Positions 13,511 to 24,403 of a stretch of DNA of 64,000 bases are shown here, one piece after another. The notes beneath the pieces are model-generated. The model was given only the letters and a program-made list of their open reading frames with translations. It was not told the DNA's origin and made no database searches. This DNA comes from Malurus cyaneus samueli. Its lineage: Eukaryota > Chordata > Aves > Passeriformes > Maluridae. How positions within the stretch are numbered: position 1 is the stretch's first letter; each line of letters begins with the position of its first letter. The stretch is taken from contig CM019214.1 of the NCBI GenBank assembly GCA_009741485.1, positions 8,867,662 to 8,931,661 on the forward strand. The letters are read 5' to 3'. A program made the translations under genes and the position numbers.

Positions 13511-15330
13511 TCAGCTTCAGGTAAAGATGGATCTCCTCATTTTTACTTTCGAGGGTACAATGCTCTATCAAGGGATGAAGGAGCTCCTTCCAGACCCAAG
13601 CTTTGCTGACTTATTAAGACACAAGATATTCCCTGTGCACTATGAAGAAATAGGAGTTTACTTATTGAAGAAGAATCCCTTGCTAGTGTTTTAAAGAAAT
13701 ATTTTTCAAATGACAGAGTTAGGCAAAAATGTCCTGTTTTGAATAACTACAAGGTTGTTCTCTCTGTGGGGAGATGTGAAGAGCAATTATGTTCCCAACT
13801 TTGCAAACATGGATTACAGAACTGAAAATGTATTTCACTTTAGAAAGGCTTGCTTTGATTTTGGTCAAGTAATACTTGAGAATCTGCACTCCCAAATCTG
13901 CAAAATGATGATAAAAATAATTTTAAAAAGTTAAAGTGTTTCCAAGGCACACATAAAGGCTAGCAATTGTTTGGTAATTCCATTTAAGCCTGAAACGTTT
14001 GATGGCTCAGTGCTCTTGTCATATTTTAATGGTATTTGCTGTAATCAGGCAGATTTTTGTTCAGCTCTGTTCAGACATTCTCATTTTTAATCCAAAATTT
14101 GCATCTACATCCAATAAAATATGTGCTGCTTGACTGTACATCAAAAAGCAACTCAGAGCTCCTCCAAAATCAGCCTCCTGAGAAGACTGTAGGCTCGGTG
14201 GAGATATCATGGAGCTTCTGTTTCTCAGTTCTCAGGGCATCATCCCCTCCAGAGCCTGACATTTGTGAAGAAAGTAGCTGTATTTCCTGATGTGGACTTC
14301 TCTTTTTGCACCTCTGTTTTCTCTCTGGTTCCCTTGTGCAAAACCCTCTGAGTTTAACAGCGCTACCAAGGGAGGTTTTGGAGGCACTCGTGCAGTTTGG
14401 ATCCCCAACATCCTTCTGAGAGGACTCAGGGGATGTATCTCAAATTAGGCACTGCACAGGACAGAGTGACCTAAAACCACATGCTATTGGCAGGAAATGG
14501 TGTAAAATCAGTATCTACCAAAATATCCACTCTGATTGATATTATAGTTTGTTTCATGCTTTTTTAAAAACACCTGAAGAGGAGGGGAAGTATAACCATA
14601 GCTGCTGAAATAAATGGCTGCTGTCCCCTGGGCTGTGACAGCAGCATTTATCTTTTCTACAGCTCCTGTGTGAGGGGAAGGAAGAGAATTCTCCTGCTTG
14701 TAGCTATTTCCTGTCAAAAATCTTAGTGTAATTTTTGTACAGTGAATATTTATAACTGTTGTTAGTGTCAATACAATTTTTTGCAGTTAGTGCACTTATT
14801 TACATTTTAATGGCCAAGCCAATAAAGATTTATGCACCTGTCATCTGAATTTTCCACAAAAGTGGTGATTGCTCAAAAAAAATGCCAGTATCTCCTGCAG
14901 AATACTCCTTCTCCAAGCATCCTTTAGATGCCTTCATTGTTTTGGGAAACAATAAACTAACCAGCTCTAAAAGTCATAAGTTAAACCCAGCAAAATCTTG
15001 CAGCAGTCTTCATGGCAAAACTTCTGCATATCACAAAAGCACTTGCTGGGGAACCATTTTCTTCTCCCTCTGTTTTTCAAACACTGTCTATTGAATGGCA
15101 AAGGCTGGTTTATCACTTTGATATGTTTCACTGCATAAACTCCATTACTTTTGTAGCTTGAGGAGGTTCTCTACTTAGTGTTGACCTTGTTTTGGTTTTA
15201 AAGCAGTGAAAGGCATGGTTCAGACCCCTGCTTTGTGGGGTGTGCAGGCTCACCAACTCAGGAGGGACGTGCAGTGCTCCAGCATTCACCTCCCCTGCAC
15301 ACACAACCTCCTCCAAATTGTGAACAAAAG
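13511..15330. other. Intergenic DNA, no gene recognised
   Basis: AT-rich sequence with no recognisable exon. An AATAAA hexamer occurs near 14820, but no transcript can be tied to it. Confidence 0.5.
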
Positions 15331-15353
15331 AAAAAAAAAAAAAAAAAAAAAAA
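15331..15353 (+). repeat. Poly-A tract (23 A)
   Basis: An uninterrupted A run preceded by AAAAG. No recognisable retroposed body lies immediately upstream, so it could be a simple repeat or the tail of an eroded retroposon. Confidence 0.9.
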
Positions 15354-16325
15354 CAACCAGAAGGCATCCCCTCTGTGCCTGCCCACGGTGTTGGCGCAGC
15401 AGGCACATGTGTGCCCTCATTGTGGCCATGCTTTTCCCGATGCAGCCAGCCCTCGAGTCTTTTCTCATTCCCACCCCCAGGGTGAGACCCACACCGCTGC
15501 CTCGCTGCCAGGGCTCTGCAGGATCAGCTCCCGTTCCACCCCCAGACTAACAGGATTATTTCCCTGCTGTCCATCCCTTGCTGGATTTCCCAGCGGGCTG
15601 GAGGCTGCGGTGACAATGAGGATAACCAGGCTCTCTCCAGAGCTGTGCTCTCTCTTTTGGGGTGTGTTGTCACCCCAGGCAGGGCTGAGCTAGGTCTGAT
15701 CCAGCTGAAGCCCAGAAGGAATAAATACAGAAGTACAAGGTTTCTGATCAGTTTAGGCTGGGGTTTAATGTCCAAAATCCAGAGTAGTTTTAGGACAGCT
15801 CTCATATTTGAGGCTGACATGAAGCCAAGGTTAGGGGCCAGGCTCCAGCAGCGCCCCAGCTCCATGAGCTGCTGTTGGAAGGCACCGCTGGCAGGTCACG
15901 GATGTCACTGTCTCAGTCACCTGCACTGGAGCTGCACAAGAGGCGCGTCACAGGCGCAGAGCTGGAGCAGCCCCGCTCCCTGCATGGCTTCGGTGCGGAG
16001 CTCTGGCTCACCCGGACTGCGTGCCTGTGCCCACAGCACCGTCAAACCAGCGCCTGTGCCCTTGCTGCGGTCTCTAGACCTTTGCAACCTGCTCAGGAAA
16101 CACATTTTAATCACGACACCGATTTTCTCCCGTACGGGCAATTCCTTCCGCGGCTCCGATAACACAGCCCCTCCATCCTCCGAGTAGCCCGAGCGACGCC
16201 TCCGAGCACCTTCCCGAAAAAAGGGGGCAGCCGGGGGGGTGTCTTTCACTTCATCTTTCAAACCCTCAAGCCCCCCTTCCCCGAGCTATTCCAGTCAATG
16301 TCACCCCTGTGCCGCCCCCCGGCAG

Positions 16326-16412
16326 ATGATGCCCGAGCCCCCTGTGCCGTGCCGGGGCGGGGGTCTCCGGGCGGGGGTCCCCGGGCGGCAGCGGCAGCAG
16401 GAGGCGCGGTGA
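16326..16412 (+). other. Possible upstream ORF in the TSPAN7 5' leader (28 codons)
   Basis: Two adjacent in-frame ATGs (16326 and 16329) open a frame of 28 codons that stops at 16410-16412, 137 bases before the TSPAN7 start codon. It matters only if transcription starts upstream of 16326, which is unknown. The peptide is Pro/Gly/Arg-rich and resembles no known domain, so any role would be translational control. Confidence 0.25.
16354..16377 (+). promoter_or_regulatory. Tandem GC boxes
   Basis: GGGGCGGGGG at 16354-16363 and GGGCGGGGG at 16369-16377 match Sp1/KLF GC-box consensus and sit about 15 bp apart, 170-200 bases before the start codon. Confidence 0.5.
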
Positions 16413-16418
16413 GCCCGG

Positions 16419-16442
16419 CAGCAGCAGCAGCAGCAGCAGCAG
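16419..16442 (+). repeat. (CAG)8 trinucleotide repeat
   Basis: Eight perfect CAG units lie 107 bases before the TSPAN7 start codon, so probably in the 5' leader. A shorter GCAGCGGCAGCAG motif lies about 30 bases upstream. CAG tracts in leaders are length-polymorphic in many genes. On the opposite strand the repeat reads as poly-Cys in one frame, an artefact. Confidence 0.95.
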
Positions 16443-16458
16443 CCGAGCGCTGAGCTCA

Positions 16459-16520
16459 CCTCCCTCCGCCCCCCGCTCCCTCCTCCCTCCCCCGCCCTCC
16501 CTCCTCCTCCCTCCTCCCGC
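16459..16520 (+). repeat. Polypyrimidine tract upstream of the TSPAN7 start codon
   Basis: A run of CTCC/CCCT units, pyrimidine except for a few G in CpG, ends with CCCAG just before the start-codon context. Its complement is G-rich and could form a G-quadruplex. It resembles an oversized 3' splice-site tract, but the simplest reading is a GC-rich leader. Confidence 0.8.
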
Positions 16521-16549
16521 GCCCAGCCTGCAGCCGGGATCTCAGTATT

Positions 16550-16630
16550 ATGGCATCGAGGAGAATGGAGACCAAACCCGTGATAACGTGTCTGAAAACC
16601 CTGCTCATCATCTACTCCTTCGTGTTCTGG
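16550..16630 (+). CDS. TSPAN7: Tetraspanin-7, first coding exon (partial gene)
   Basis: This exon encodes residues 1-27 of tetraspanin-7, a four-pass membrane protein enriched in neurons, where the family member organises membrane microdomains and, through its C-terminus, binds PICK1 and affects AMPA-receptor trafficking (established for mammals). The translation starts MASRRMETKPVITC and ends SFVFW, matching the vertebrate protein as I recall it over all 27 residues. Residues 1-16 are the short cytoplasmic tail, with a juxtamembrane Cys14 that is a plausible palmitoylation site. Residues 17-27 begin the first membrane helix. The start is strong by Kozak rules (A at -3, G at +4). The exon ends between codons at GTGAGT (16631), the phase expected for this family member. 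The remaining roughly 220 residues, including the large extracellular loop with its CCG motif, lie beyond the window. Confidence 0.96.
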
Positions 16631-17149
16631 GTGAGTGCGGGGCGGCGCGGAGCGGGCACCCAGGGAGCGGGGGGCACTGTCCGGCACCCCCCGGGCCCCA
16701 CCTGCCCTGCCCGGCTCGGGGGGCTCGGGGGGCTCCGCCGGGGTGGCACCGCCGGCCGTGCGGGGACGGGGCATATCCGCCGGAATACACATCTGCATGC
16801 ACACACGCTCATGTATATGCGCTCGTAGATATAGACACACGCATTTTTATGTATAAAAACGATGGGGTTTGCCTGCTCTCGCGGCGAGCACATCCCCCCG
16901 AGCCGCCGCGGGGGAAAGTTGCAGGGGGCTCCCCGAAAGCCGCCATAGCCTGCCCGATGCCCGCCGCACCCCGGGGCGGCCGGACCGTGTCCGCACTGCC
17001 GGACCGTGTCCCCGCTGCCCTCCGCATCCCCGTTCCTCGATATGTCACCCCAGCCCGTACCTGTGCCGGCGGGGGCTGCCCTCCGCCCCGGCCGCGCTCC
17101 CCGCCGCGCTGCCGCGTTTCGTAACCGGGCTCGGGCTCCCGCAAACCAT

Positions 17150-17580
17150 TTTCCTGACCCAGATGCATTAATTGAGTTGCCGCGATTGCCTGACGGGCAG
17201 CCCGGCCGTGTTTTTCAGGCGACCCCGTGGGTTGGAGGTTTTGGCGGCGTCCCGGCCTGTTACTCAGCAGATCCCCGGCAGGAGCCGCGTATCGCGGCGG
17301 CGATGGGCAGGTTAAAGACCTTTTAATGGCACACGGTGACAAGAGGCGATAATGGCCCCGCTGTGTGCACAGGGACCTGCTCCGCACATCATCGCTGCTG
17401 GGGCGCGTTTGTCACTTGGAGCCGGAGCCGCTTGTGTTTTGTCGCGTTTGGAGCTTTGTGCTGTGGAAAGTGTCTGTGAAACACAGTGACTCAAATCTTC
17501 ATCTTTCTGCTTAGAAATGCGCTCTAAACAAAGAATTGCTTATTCATGGCAATAAGATTTGACATCTTTACAGTGAATAT
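17150..17580. promoter_or_regulatory. Candidate promoter-proximal intronic regulatory segment
   Basis: Just inside intron 1 the sequence mixes CpGs with AT-rich transcription-factor-like words: GCATTAATTGAG near 17163, TTAAAGACCTTTTAATGG near 17312 and GGCGATAATGGCC near 17346. Composition changes gradually back to background by about 17600. The call rests on composition and position only. Confidence 0.25.
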
Positions 17581-20467
17581 ATGACTTCAACTGTTTCACC
17601 TTTAACTTAATAGGTTTTTTTGTTTTGTTTTTTTTTTAAAGCATAATCAAAACGCATTTTGCCAATCCATACTTATGGCAGTACCTCGGTGCTACTGACC
17701 CCCTTGTACCCTCCCCTATTTAACATGTCTCCCCTGTTCTTTTTTAATAATTTTGGTGTCTGATGACTGAAATGGATAGAAAGCCGGAATCATCTGTTGG
17801 GTTTTTTTTGTTGGCAAGTAGATTTTTCAGATTAGTCTCAAGGAGGTAGGTGGCTAAGTTTATATATTTACCACAGTTTCAAGATTCATCCTTTCCAGTC
17901 CTTAATTCTCAGATCTGTAAGAAAGCCCTCTTCATCCTCTGATGAGCGAGCAGCTGCAGGAGCTCAGGCGGATTCATGGCATCTTTTAAAGCTGCGTCCT
18001 TTTTTTAAAAGTGATCACTGTATGTACTGTAGCCCGAATAAACAGAGCACTTAGATCAGCATGCCCGTTGAGCTAGCACATTTCACCAACGCTAATCTCA
18101 TTTAAAAAGAGAGAATTGTACATTGAGCCAAGCAGCTGGCTAAGGGCATTTGTGCCGGAGGCTGTCACGATGCCAGCCCAGGTTGACAGCTGGGACCTCG
18201 TAGGGTGAATAACACAGCTGAGCTCTGGTTTGGGCTCCAGCAACACGGCCGTGCTGGTGGGATGCTCTGCTGTGGATTCCCTTCCTCTGAACTGTGGGTC
18301 AGGCTCCCGTGTGTCCTCATCTTCTCCAAGGGCATGGCCCACTCTTCCAGTTACTTAACATTCGACAGCTGCCAGTGTTTGTCCTCTTCCTCCAGCCTGG
18401 AAAAGGAGGGGGAAATCAATGGTTGGAGACAGAGTCCTGCAGCCACGATCAAAGGAGAATGAAGAGTCATGCTTGCTGTTGCATCTGGTTTCTCAAGGCA
18501 CCAGCCTAGGGAATCCTAGGCAGCTCTCAGTGGGAGAAAACAGCAAAGGATTGGGTAAAAGTCCATAGTATTTGACAGCAGATTCTAAGTCTTTATCAGT
18601 TCTTCTGTGCTAAGAGAAAGAACAAAAACTAATTGACATTTTTGTCCTCTTTCTGGGCTCTGAATCCATTTAGGATAAATGGGAGCAGGATGCAGCTGTT
18701 GCCATGAGGAGAGCAGAAACATGGTGTGCTCTGGCTGTATGCTGATTTTCTTTCTGCGGGCAAGTTTGAGAGCTGAGAGGTGCATACACTTGCCTCAACA
18801 CCCCCCCTCTCCCCCGTTATTTTTGGGGTGATTTTTGTTCTCTACGAAGCTGCTGGCTCCAGAGTCAATGTAACTCAACTTTAGTCCCTGTAAATTCTCA
18901 GAGCTGAAAATATGGGAAGGATTCTATTGGAGGAACTATTTTAAAAATTTGTTTCTTGGACTGATCTAAATACCAGAAGGAAACCATGCCAGCACCACAA
19001 ATGGCTGGTTTGTAAATTTTTATTCTGACGGCTTTCCCACATTTTTTGGAGAGGTTGTAAGCTGATTTCTGAAGGAGAAAGCTCTGCGTTGCTTAGCTGC
19101 AGTTTGTATGGGTTTTTTTTTTTCTAGCTCTGGGAATGGAACTGCAATATAACCCAGGGCAGAAATTCATCCTGTGACAGGGTGGTATGTGGTGGCAGCC
19201 CTTTGCCTGTCGGGTCAGATGGTCCCAGATTGTGATGTGAGGGAATGGGGAGAAGATGCTTCTCTGCATCCAATGAGCTGTTCTGAACCCTTACAAAGGA
19301 CTTCTCTGTGATTTACATTGTTTATAAAATAAGAAAATCAGTGTACGTAGAATGTTCCCCTAAAGACTGATTTTTTTGTCAGAGTTAAATATGAATTGTA
19401 TTTGTGTCACTGGGAGAGATGTATATGGGTGAAGGCTTTTGGTACAAGCATTGAGTGAGGCTGCACTGACTTCATGGGATCTGTAGGACTGTAATGAGGA
19501 GACACAGTTCATTCAAATTTCAAACTGCGTAGCTTGTTCCTTTCCAAACAGGTTTTGTTTAATGGTGTTTGTTATTTTGATAGCTTCCTCTCCTCCCCCT
19601 CACCGCACTTCCCAACTTCTTTCCGTAAATGTATCAACATGGTAAAAAAATTCCATAAACAGAGATAACAAGCTTTTTATGTGCTCATATGTATTGTTAT
19701 TCATAGAACACATTAAATGCCTAAGGTTACCGCTTTTGGTCCTTAAGGGATGTAGTAATAAAAATTCAACAGCCATTTTTTCCTAATCAGAATTCTGTAC
19801 TGTCTGCATCTGGTTTGGAACTAGTAGATTAAAAAAAGGCGATAAAAGTTCTGCTTGGCTGTTAGCTATTTTTATTTTTTCCTTTTGGGTATCATAGATT
19901 GCTTGCATAGGAATCTAGATACAACCTGTCTTGTTTTTAAGAGAAGATGAATTTTGGATTAGAATTCTAAGTGATTTTTTTATAGGAAAGAGAAACCTTG
20001 AAGCACCCCTCAGTACCCTGTATTTATCTAGCACTAAGTAACCTTTTCTCTTAAAACATGTGTATAATTAATATTTCATTGTAGGCTTCTGAATATATTT
20101 TGTTACCAAATTAACTGCCTGCCTCAGTGTGTTTTGGGAGGGAGCTTTAAGGGTGCATGTACTTATCCTTTAAGTTATATGGCTGAGGAAAATGGGTTTT
20201 GTCTTCCATGCAAAGCTTGTCGCCCCAAATAGGCACCGCAGCAAAGTGATTACTTTTTGATTTTAGGCCCTGTGAGACACTTACCTCTCAAATGAGTGCT
20301 TTGTGTGTGCTGTCCTGCTGGTATTGGGTTTTCTTGCTGTCAATTAATGTAATAAAAGCATTTAAATAGAGTTTCCGTTTATATATTGTTCCAGGGTGGG
20401 TCACTGATCTGAAGAGCATCTTCCAAAGTCAGTGTTTTGGGGACTATGTTAGGTTCTCAGAACCTGG

Positions 20468-20505
20468 CTTGTCTTTTGCTATTTGACAAATAGCAATTTG
20501 ACAAG
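20468..20505. repeat. Compound hairpin (6-bp outer stem, 9-bp inner stem)
   Basis: The outer arms CTTGTC/GACAAG (20468-20473 and 20500-20505) and inner arms TTGCTATTT/AAATAGCAA (20476-20484 and 20488-20496) pair perfectly, separated by a TT/TTT internal loop and closed by a 3-base loop. As RNA it would fold compactly but is too short for a typical microRNA precursor. Confidence 0.85.
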
Positions 20506-23500
20506 ACAGCTATTTCAGTGGTGGTGGTTTGGTTTTCCAAATTTTTATGGCTTTGGAAACAGCCCTGTGCATCCTGGTGTGACCCCTTGGAGGTTACAGG
20601 TGGCAGGAGGGCTGTGGGCTGGATGTGGTGGGACAGGTAAGTGTTGCTTGAATTTAACTCTGCTGAATTTAAAGCAGATTGAAATTGTGTGTTTTCCTAC
20701 AGTTCACATTTTAGCCAGTTCGTCTGGTGGCTGTGGGAATGTGGTGTCCCTAATCTGGAGGTCAGGGGGTCTGGAGATGGCCCCATGAAGGGTGCTAGGC
20801 TCAGGACCCCTCTGGGGTGTGGGGAGGGTTCGTCTCTGCTTTGAAGTGTCTCCCCCATTTCCATCTTCTCAGAATCCCCCAAAAAGGACATCACTGTGGG
20901 TGCTGGGGGTGCCTCTGGTGTTGGGACATGGAGCTCCTGGTCCTCTCGCTGTGGCAGGAGGGTGGAGGGGACATTCATCCACCATTCTGGGGGCTCACAA
21001 AGCCATTTTCCAGGAAATGACCCAGACAAAGAGCAAGTGTGGCTGTGGAACACAGATTTATGGCTCAACTCCTGACCCATCCTCAAATGCAGCCATCTGA
21101 GCTGTGCATTATAATGTGGGATTAAATTTGCGTGTCCCTTTGAGTTAATAGTGGCATTAGTCATCTTCCCTATAAGTGTCCAGCAGGGTTGCTGAAATTC
21201 CTGGTTTTCTCCCCATAGCTTCTTTCCAGTGCTTCTGCATTGGTTCCTGCATGTTTCTGGTCTTTTTAATTCCTCTCATCATTACTGCATTTTTTTTCTT
21301 TTAATTCTTTTAAAATATATGTTAGCAGATGGTTTTAAAGGAAATATTTTGGGAAATTTTTAGCTTTCCCATGTGGCTTAGATTGCTCAATCTTTTGGTG
21401 GTTCCATTTGATTGCAAAGTCAACATTGCTATACTTTTAGAAAGAAGTGTTATTACCTACATGTAGTTACCTGAAATCCCCAAGAAACTAGGGTCTCAAA
21501 AATGCAGAGTATTCCCTCTTCATGGCAGATTTGAAGTGCTCAGCTGTTTAGGCACAAACCTCCTGCAGTTGCCTCCTTAAATCAGTTTGTTTCCTGTTCT
21601 GTTCTCGTAATGATATACATGAAAGATTAAAGATAATGGTGTTTTCCAGTGAGCGTAGCCCAAGGTGAATTCTGTTGGCTAAATAAATAACTGGATTTAA
21701 AAAACAGCAGCAGAAAACAAAAAGGCTAGATGGTGTTAGAAACCAAAACTCCAGAGTCAGTTGTCTGAGTTCCTTCTTGGGGTATGTGCCCAGCTTGGCT
21801 TAGTTTAGTAGGGTTTCTGGTGGGATTTTTCACATTCTGAACACAGTTTATGGTACAAATTAGTATTGTACACCTCATTTAATAGAATAATTGACTTTGC
21901 TGTTGGCTAAAAGCTCCTTTTCTGTTTGTGGAGCTGTGTTCGTGTCTCAGCAAGTGCAGCCCCTTGACCTTTGAGTTTGTATCTGGACCATTCCAGAGTT
22001 TGAGGATGATGACTTTTTCACATCAAGGGGTCAGTTTGGTCTGGTGAAGGGGGATAATGGGTGCCTTGAGTTGTGTCAGTTCTATTTGGGAGGCCATAGG
22101 ATGAATTCATAAACGAGCAGTGGCAGGAGCCCTTGTTTTTCAGCAGGAATGGGATGAGGATGTGGGGGAGTGCTGCTGTGAGTGTAATTTGTCTGTTTAG
22201 CATTCATTCGTGCTCTGAGCAACCTGTTGGTACCCTGAACAGGGTAAATGTAAATTCTAGGGAAAGGTACTGGGGAGGCTTTGTGAGCACTTTTCCTTCA
22301 GAACAGCTGTAGAGTCTTGGATACTGGTTTATTCCAGCCTTGCTTGTCAAGGAAATGGAGGCAATTATCGTAGTTAAACCAAGGGAATTTAAAATGGATC
22401 CAATAATCTGATTTTATCTCTGATTCTGTGACTATTTATCAATTCCCTCTGCTGTCAGGGAGGGAAATTAGGTTACCTGGTACTGTTAGTTGTCTCCATC
22501 TCTGGATTTTTATCATCATTGCCTCTGTTGTTGCAACTGTCCTACAAATTTACGTGCCAGTGAGTTAATAGATGAGTATCTAGAAAGGCTCTTTGTGCAT
22601 GTGAGCTTGCAGAGGCATCTCCTTCAATCTTTCACATGCTGTTTGAGCCCGGTGACGCTTGTTACAGAGGCACTGGCTTTGCTGTAGTGCTGAGTCCCTT
22701 CTCCAGCCACCAAATTTGCACTTTTCAGCCCTGTTGATCTCACAAACCTCAGCGCCTGAATCTTTAGAATAACGTGCAAGACTCCAGAAGTGACTGTGGG
22801 GAGCAGGTGACAGATACTGCACAGCCATTTTTATTTGCATAACGTTGCTTCTTTAGGTTCATTTCTATTAATTAGCATTTAATGATCTCTCAGAGAAGAG
22901 ATCCTTCACATGGGTTTAGCAGGCTGCTTTCCATCTCAGCTCTCTCTGGCGGTGGTGGGCAGATGGCTGCTCTGTTCTGTGTTCTGTCTGTGTAACAGCT
23001 CTGGGTTAGGAGAGGGAAGCATTTGAATTTCCCTTGCACTGAAGGGATTGGGAAGCGTGGCACACTTGTGTCTTAGCAGATTATCGTTGCTTCATAGCTG
23101 AGCTGGTGCTTTGAGCTCTGGAAGAAGGAGGACACAGGATTTTTAGGAGCTGTAATAAAAGAGTGGAAGTTAATGCTGTTAATACTAATTTTGCTGTAAT
23201 TTTCACGTAGTGTTTTGCAAGATGCTTTCCAGTTGTGCTTTTTTCATCTCTGTGTTTCTGGGGACAGTGCTAAAATCTTTAAAAGAGGCAAGCAGCCCCC
23301 CTCTCATCTCTGTTTCGTCTCCCATCTCCCTGAATTGCTGTGCTGAGTTCACTTGGTGGCTGGTCACTGTGTGACACTGGCAGTGACCCTCTCCCAAAAG
23401 CCAGGCAGGATTTGTCATATTCACCAACAGCCTGGGCTGAGCAGAAGGTTGGAATTGTGTCTTGCCTTCATTTATTTCAGGGAGATATTTGCTGAGAGCT

Positions 23501-24384
23501 TCAAGGAAAGGTTGGGTTTGGTTTGGGCTGAATGTGGATTTGGATGGATCAAATTGAAATGTTCTTTTTTTACTGTTATATTCAAAAAGGGCCTTTTTTA
23601 AGAGTTTAATTGCCAGGGAAATGTTATGAGGTGAATAATGACGTGATGGGCTTAATCTGCAGAAGTCTCTGGATCTTGGGAGCAGACCTAAGGAAAAGGT
23701 GCTGCAGAGAAGGAGGATAGAATAAAGTGAAACCCTGTAAATATCATGGGAAGATGAGCGCTTTCATTTCCCTAAAATTGGGAAGAGAAGGAAGCCTCTG
23801 CTCTCTGACCCAAATAACCACTCAGTGCCTTAATGCCTTCAAACAGAAATGATCAGCTCAGACCTGCTGCTACCACAGGATTGAAGTTATCAGTGCAGCT
23901 GACAAGTTCTTCAGGATCTTGTTCCTGACCGGATTACAGGCACTGCTTCAGAGGATGCCGTGCACAGGAACAGCAAATTGCACTGAATGCCACCAGCAAA
24001 GCATGTTTGCAACTCACCCTCACATGAGAAATGAGAAATTCCTGCTGCAAGGACCTGAGTACATCTCCTGCTACTCAAGATTCCACTAGCCCATGCTGAT
24101 TTACTCATTTATAAGTTTTAAAAACATTAGTCATTCGGATGGAGTTTCTCATGGGTTGGCCTCCATCTGGAAACAACTTTGAAGTGTTTGAAAAATTCCT
24201 TTTTGGCAACAAGATATGAAAAATTGCTCATTTTGTATGTTTCTGAAAGTGAATGGGAGATATATCAAAACCTGGCATTCTTGATGCAGGTAGTCTTCTC
24301 AGTGGTAAAAACTCAGTCAGTGATTTGGGAAATTCTAAAAATACTAAGTTTTCAAAGAAATGAGAATTTCCTGAATATGCTAGG

Positions 24385-24403
24385 TTTTTTTTTTTTTTTT
24401 TTT
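24385..24403. repeat. Poly-T tract (19 T)
   Basis: An uninterrupted T run. The bases that follow (ACCGGACTTCAAACTG) resemble those following a shorter T run at about 32766. It could be the reverse-strand tail of an old retroposon, but no body is recognisable. Confidence 0.9.

Larger units (their letters stand above)
15950..17460 (+). promoter_or_regulatory. TSPAN7: TSPAN7 promoter CpG island
   Basis: GC and CpG density rise sharply here and peak between about 16300 and 17120, around the first coding exon. No TATA box was seen in the 350 bases before the start codon, while Sp1/KLF-type GC boxes lie at 16354-16363 and 16369-16377. This fits a TATA-less dispersed-start promoter, as is usual for broadly or neurally expressed vertebrate genes. 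Boundaries are by eye, and the exact transcription start cannot be read from sequence alone. Confidence 0.85.

Noticed and set aside
1..16000. Search for 3' exons of OTC, the mammalian upstream neighbour
   Set aside because: No stretch resembling its conserved C-terminal sequence was found. The gene probably lies outside the window.
16301..17387. Several long ORFs on both strands of the CpG island
   Set aside because: GC-rich DNA has few stop codons. Only the TSPAN7 frame has recognisable protein identity and a matching splice donor.
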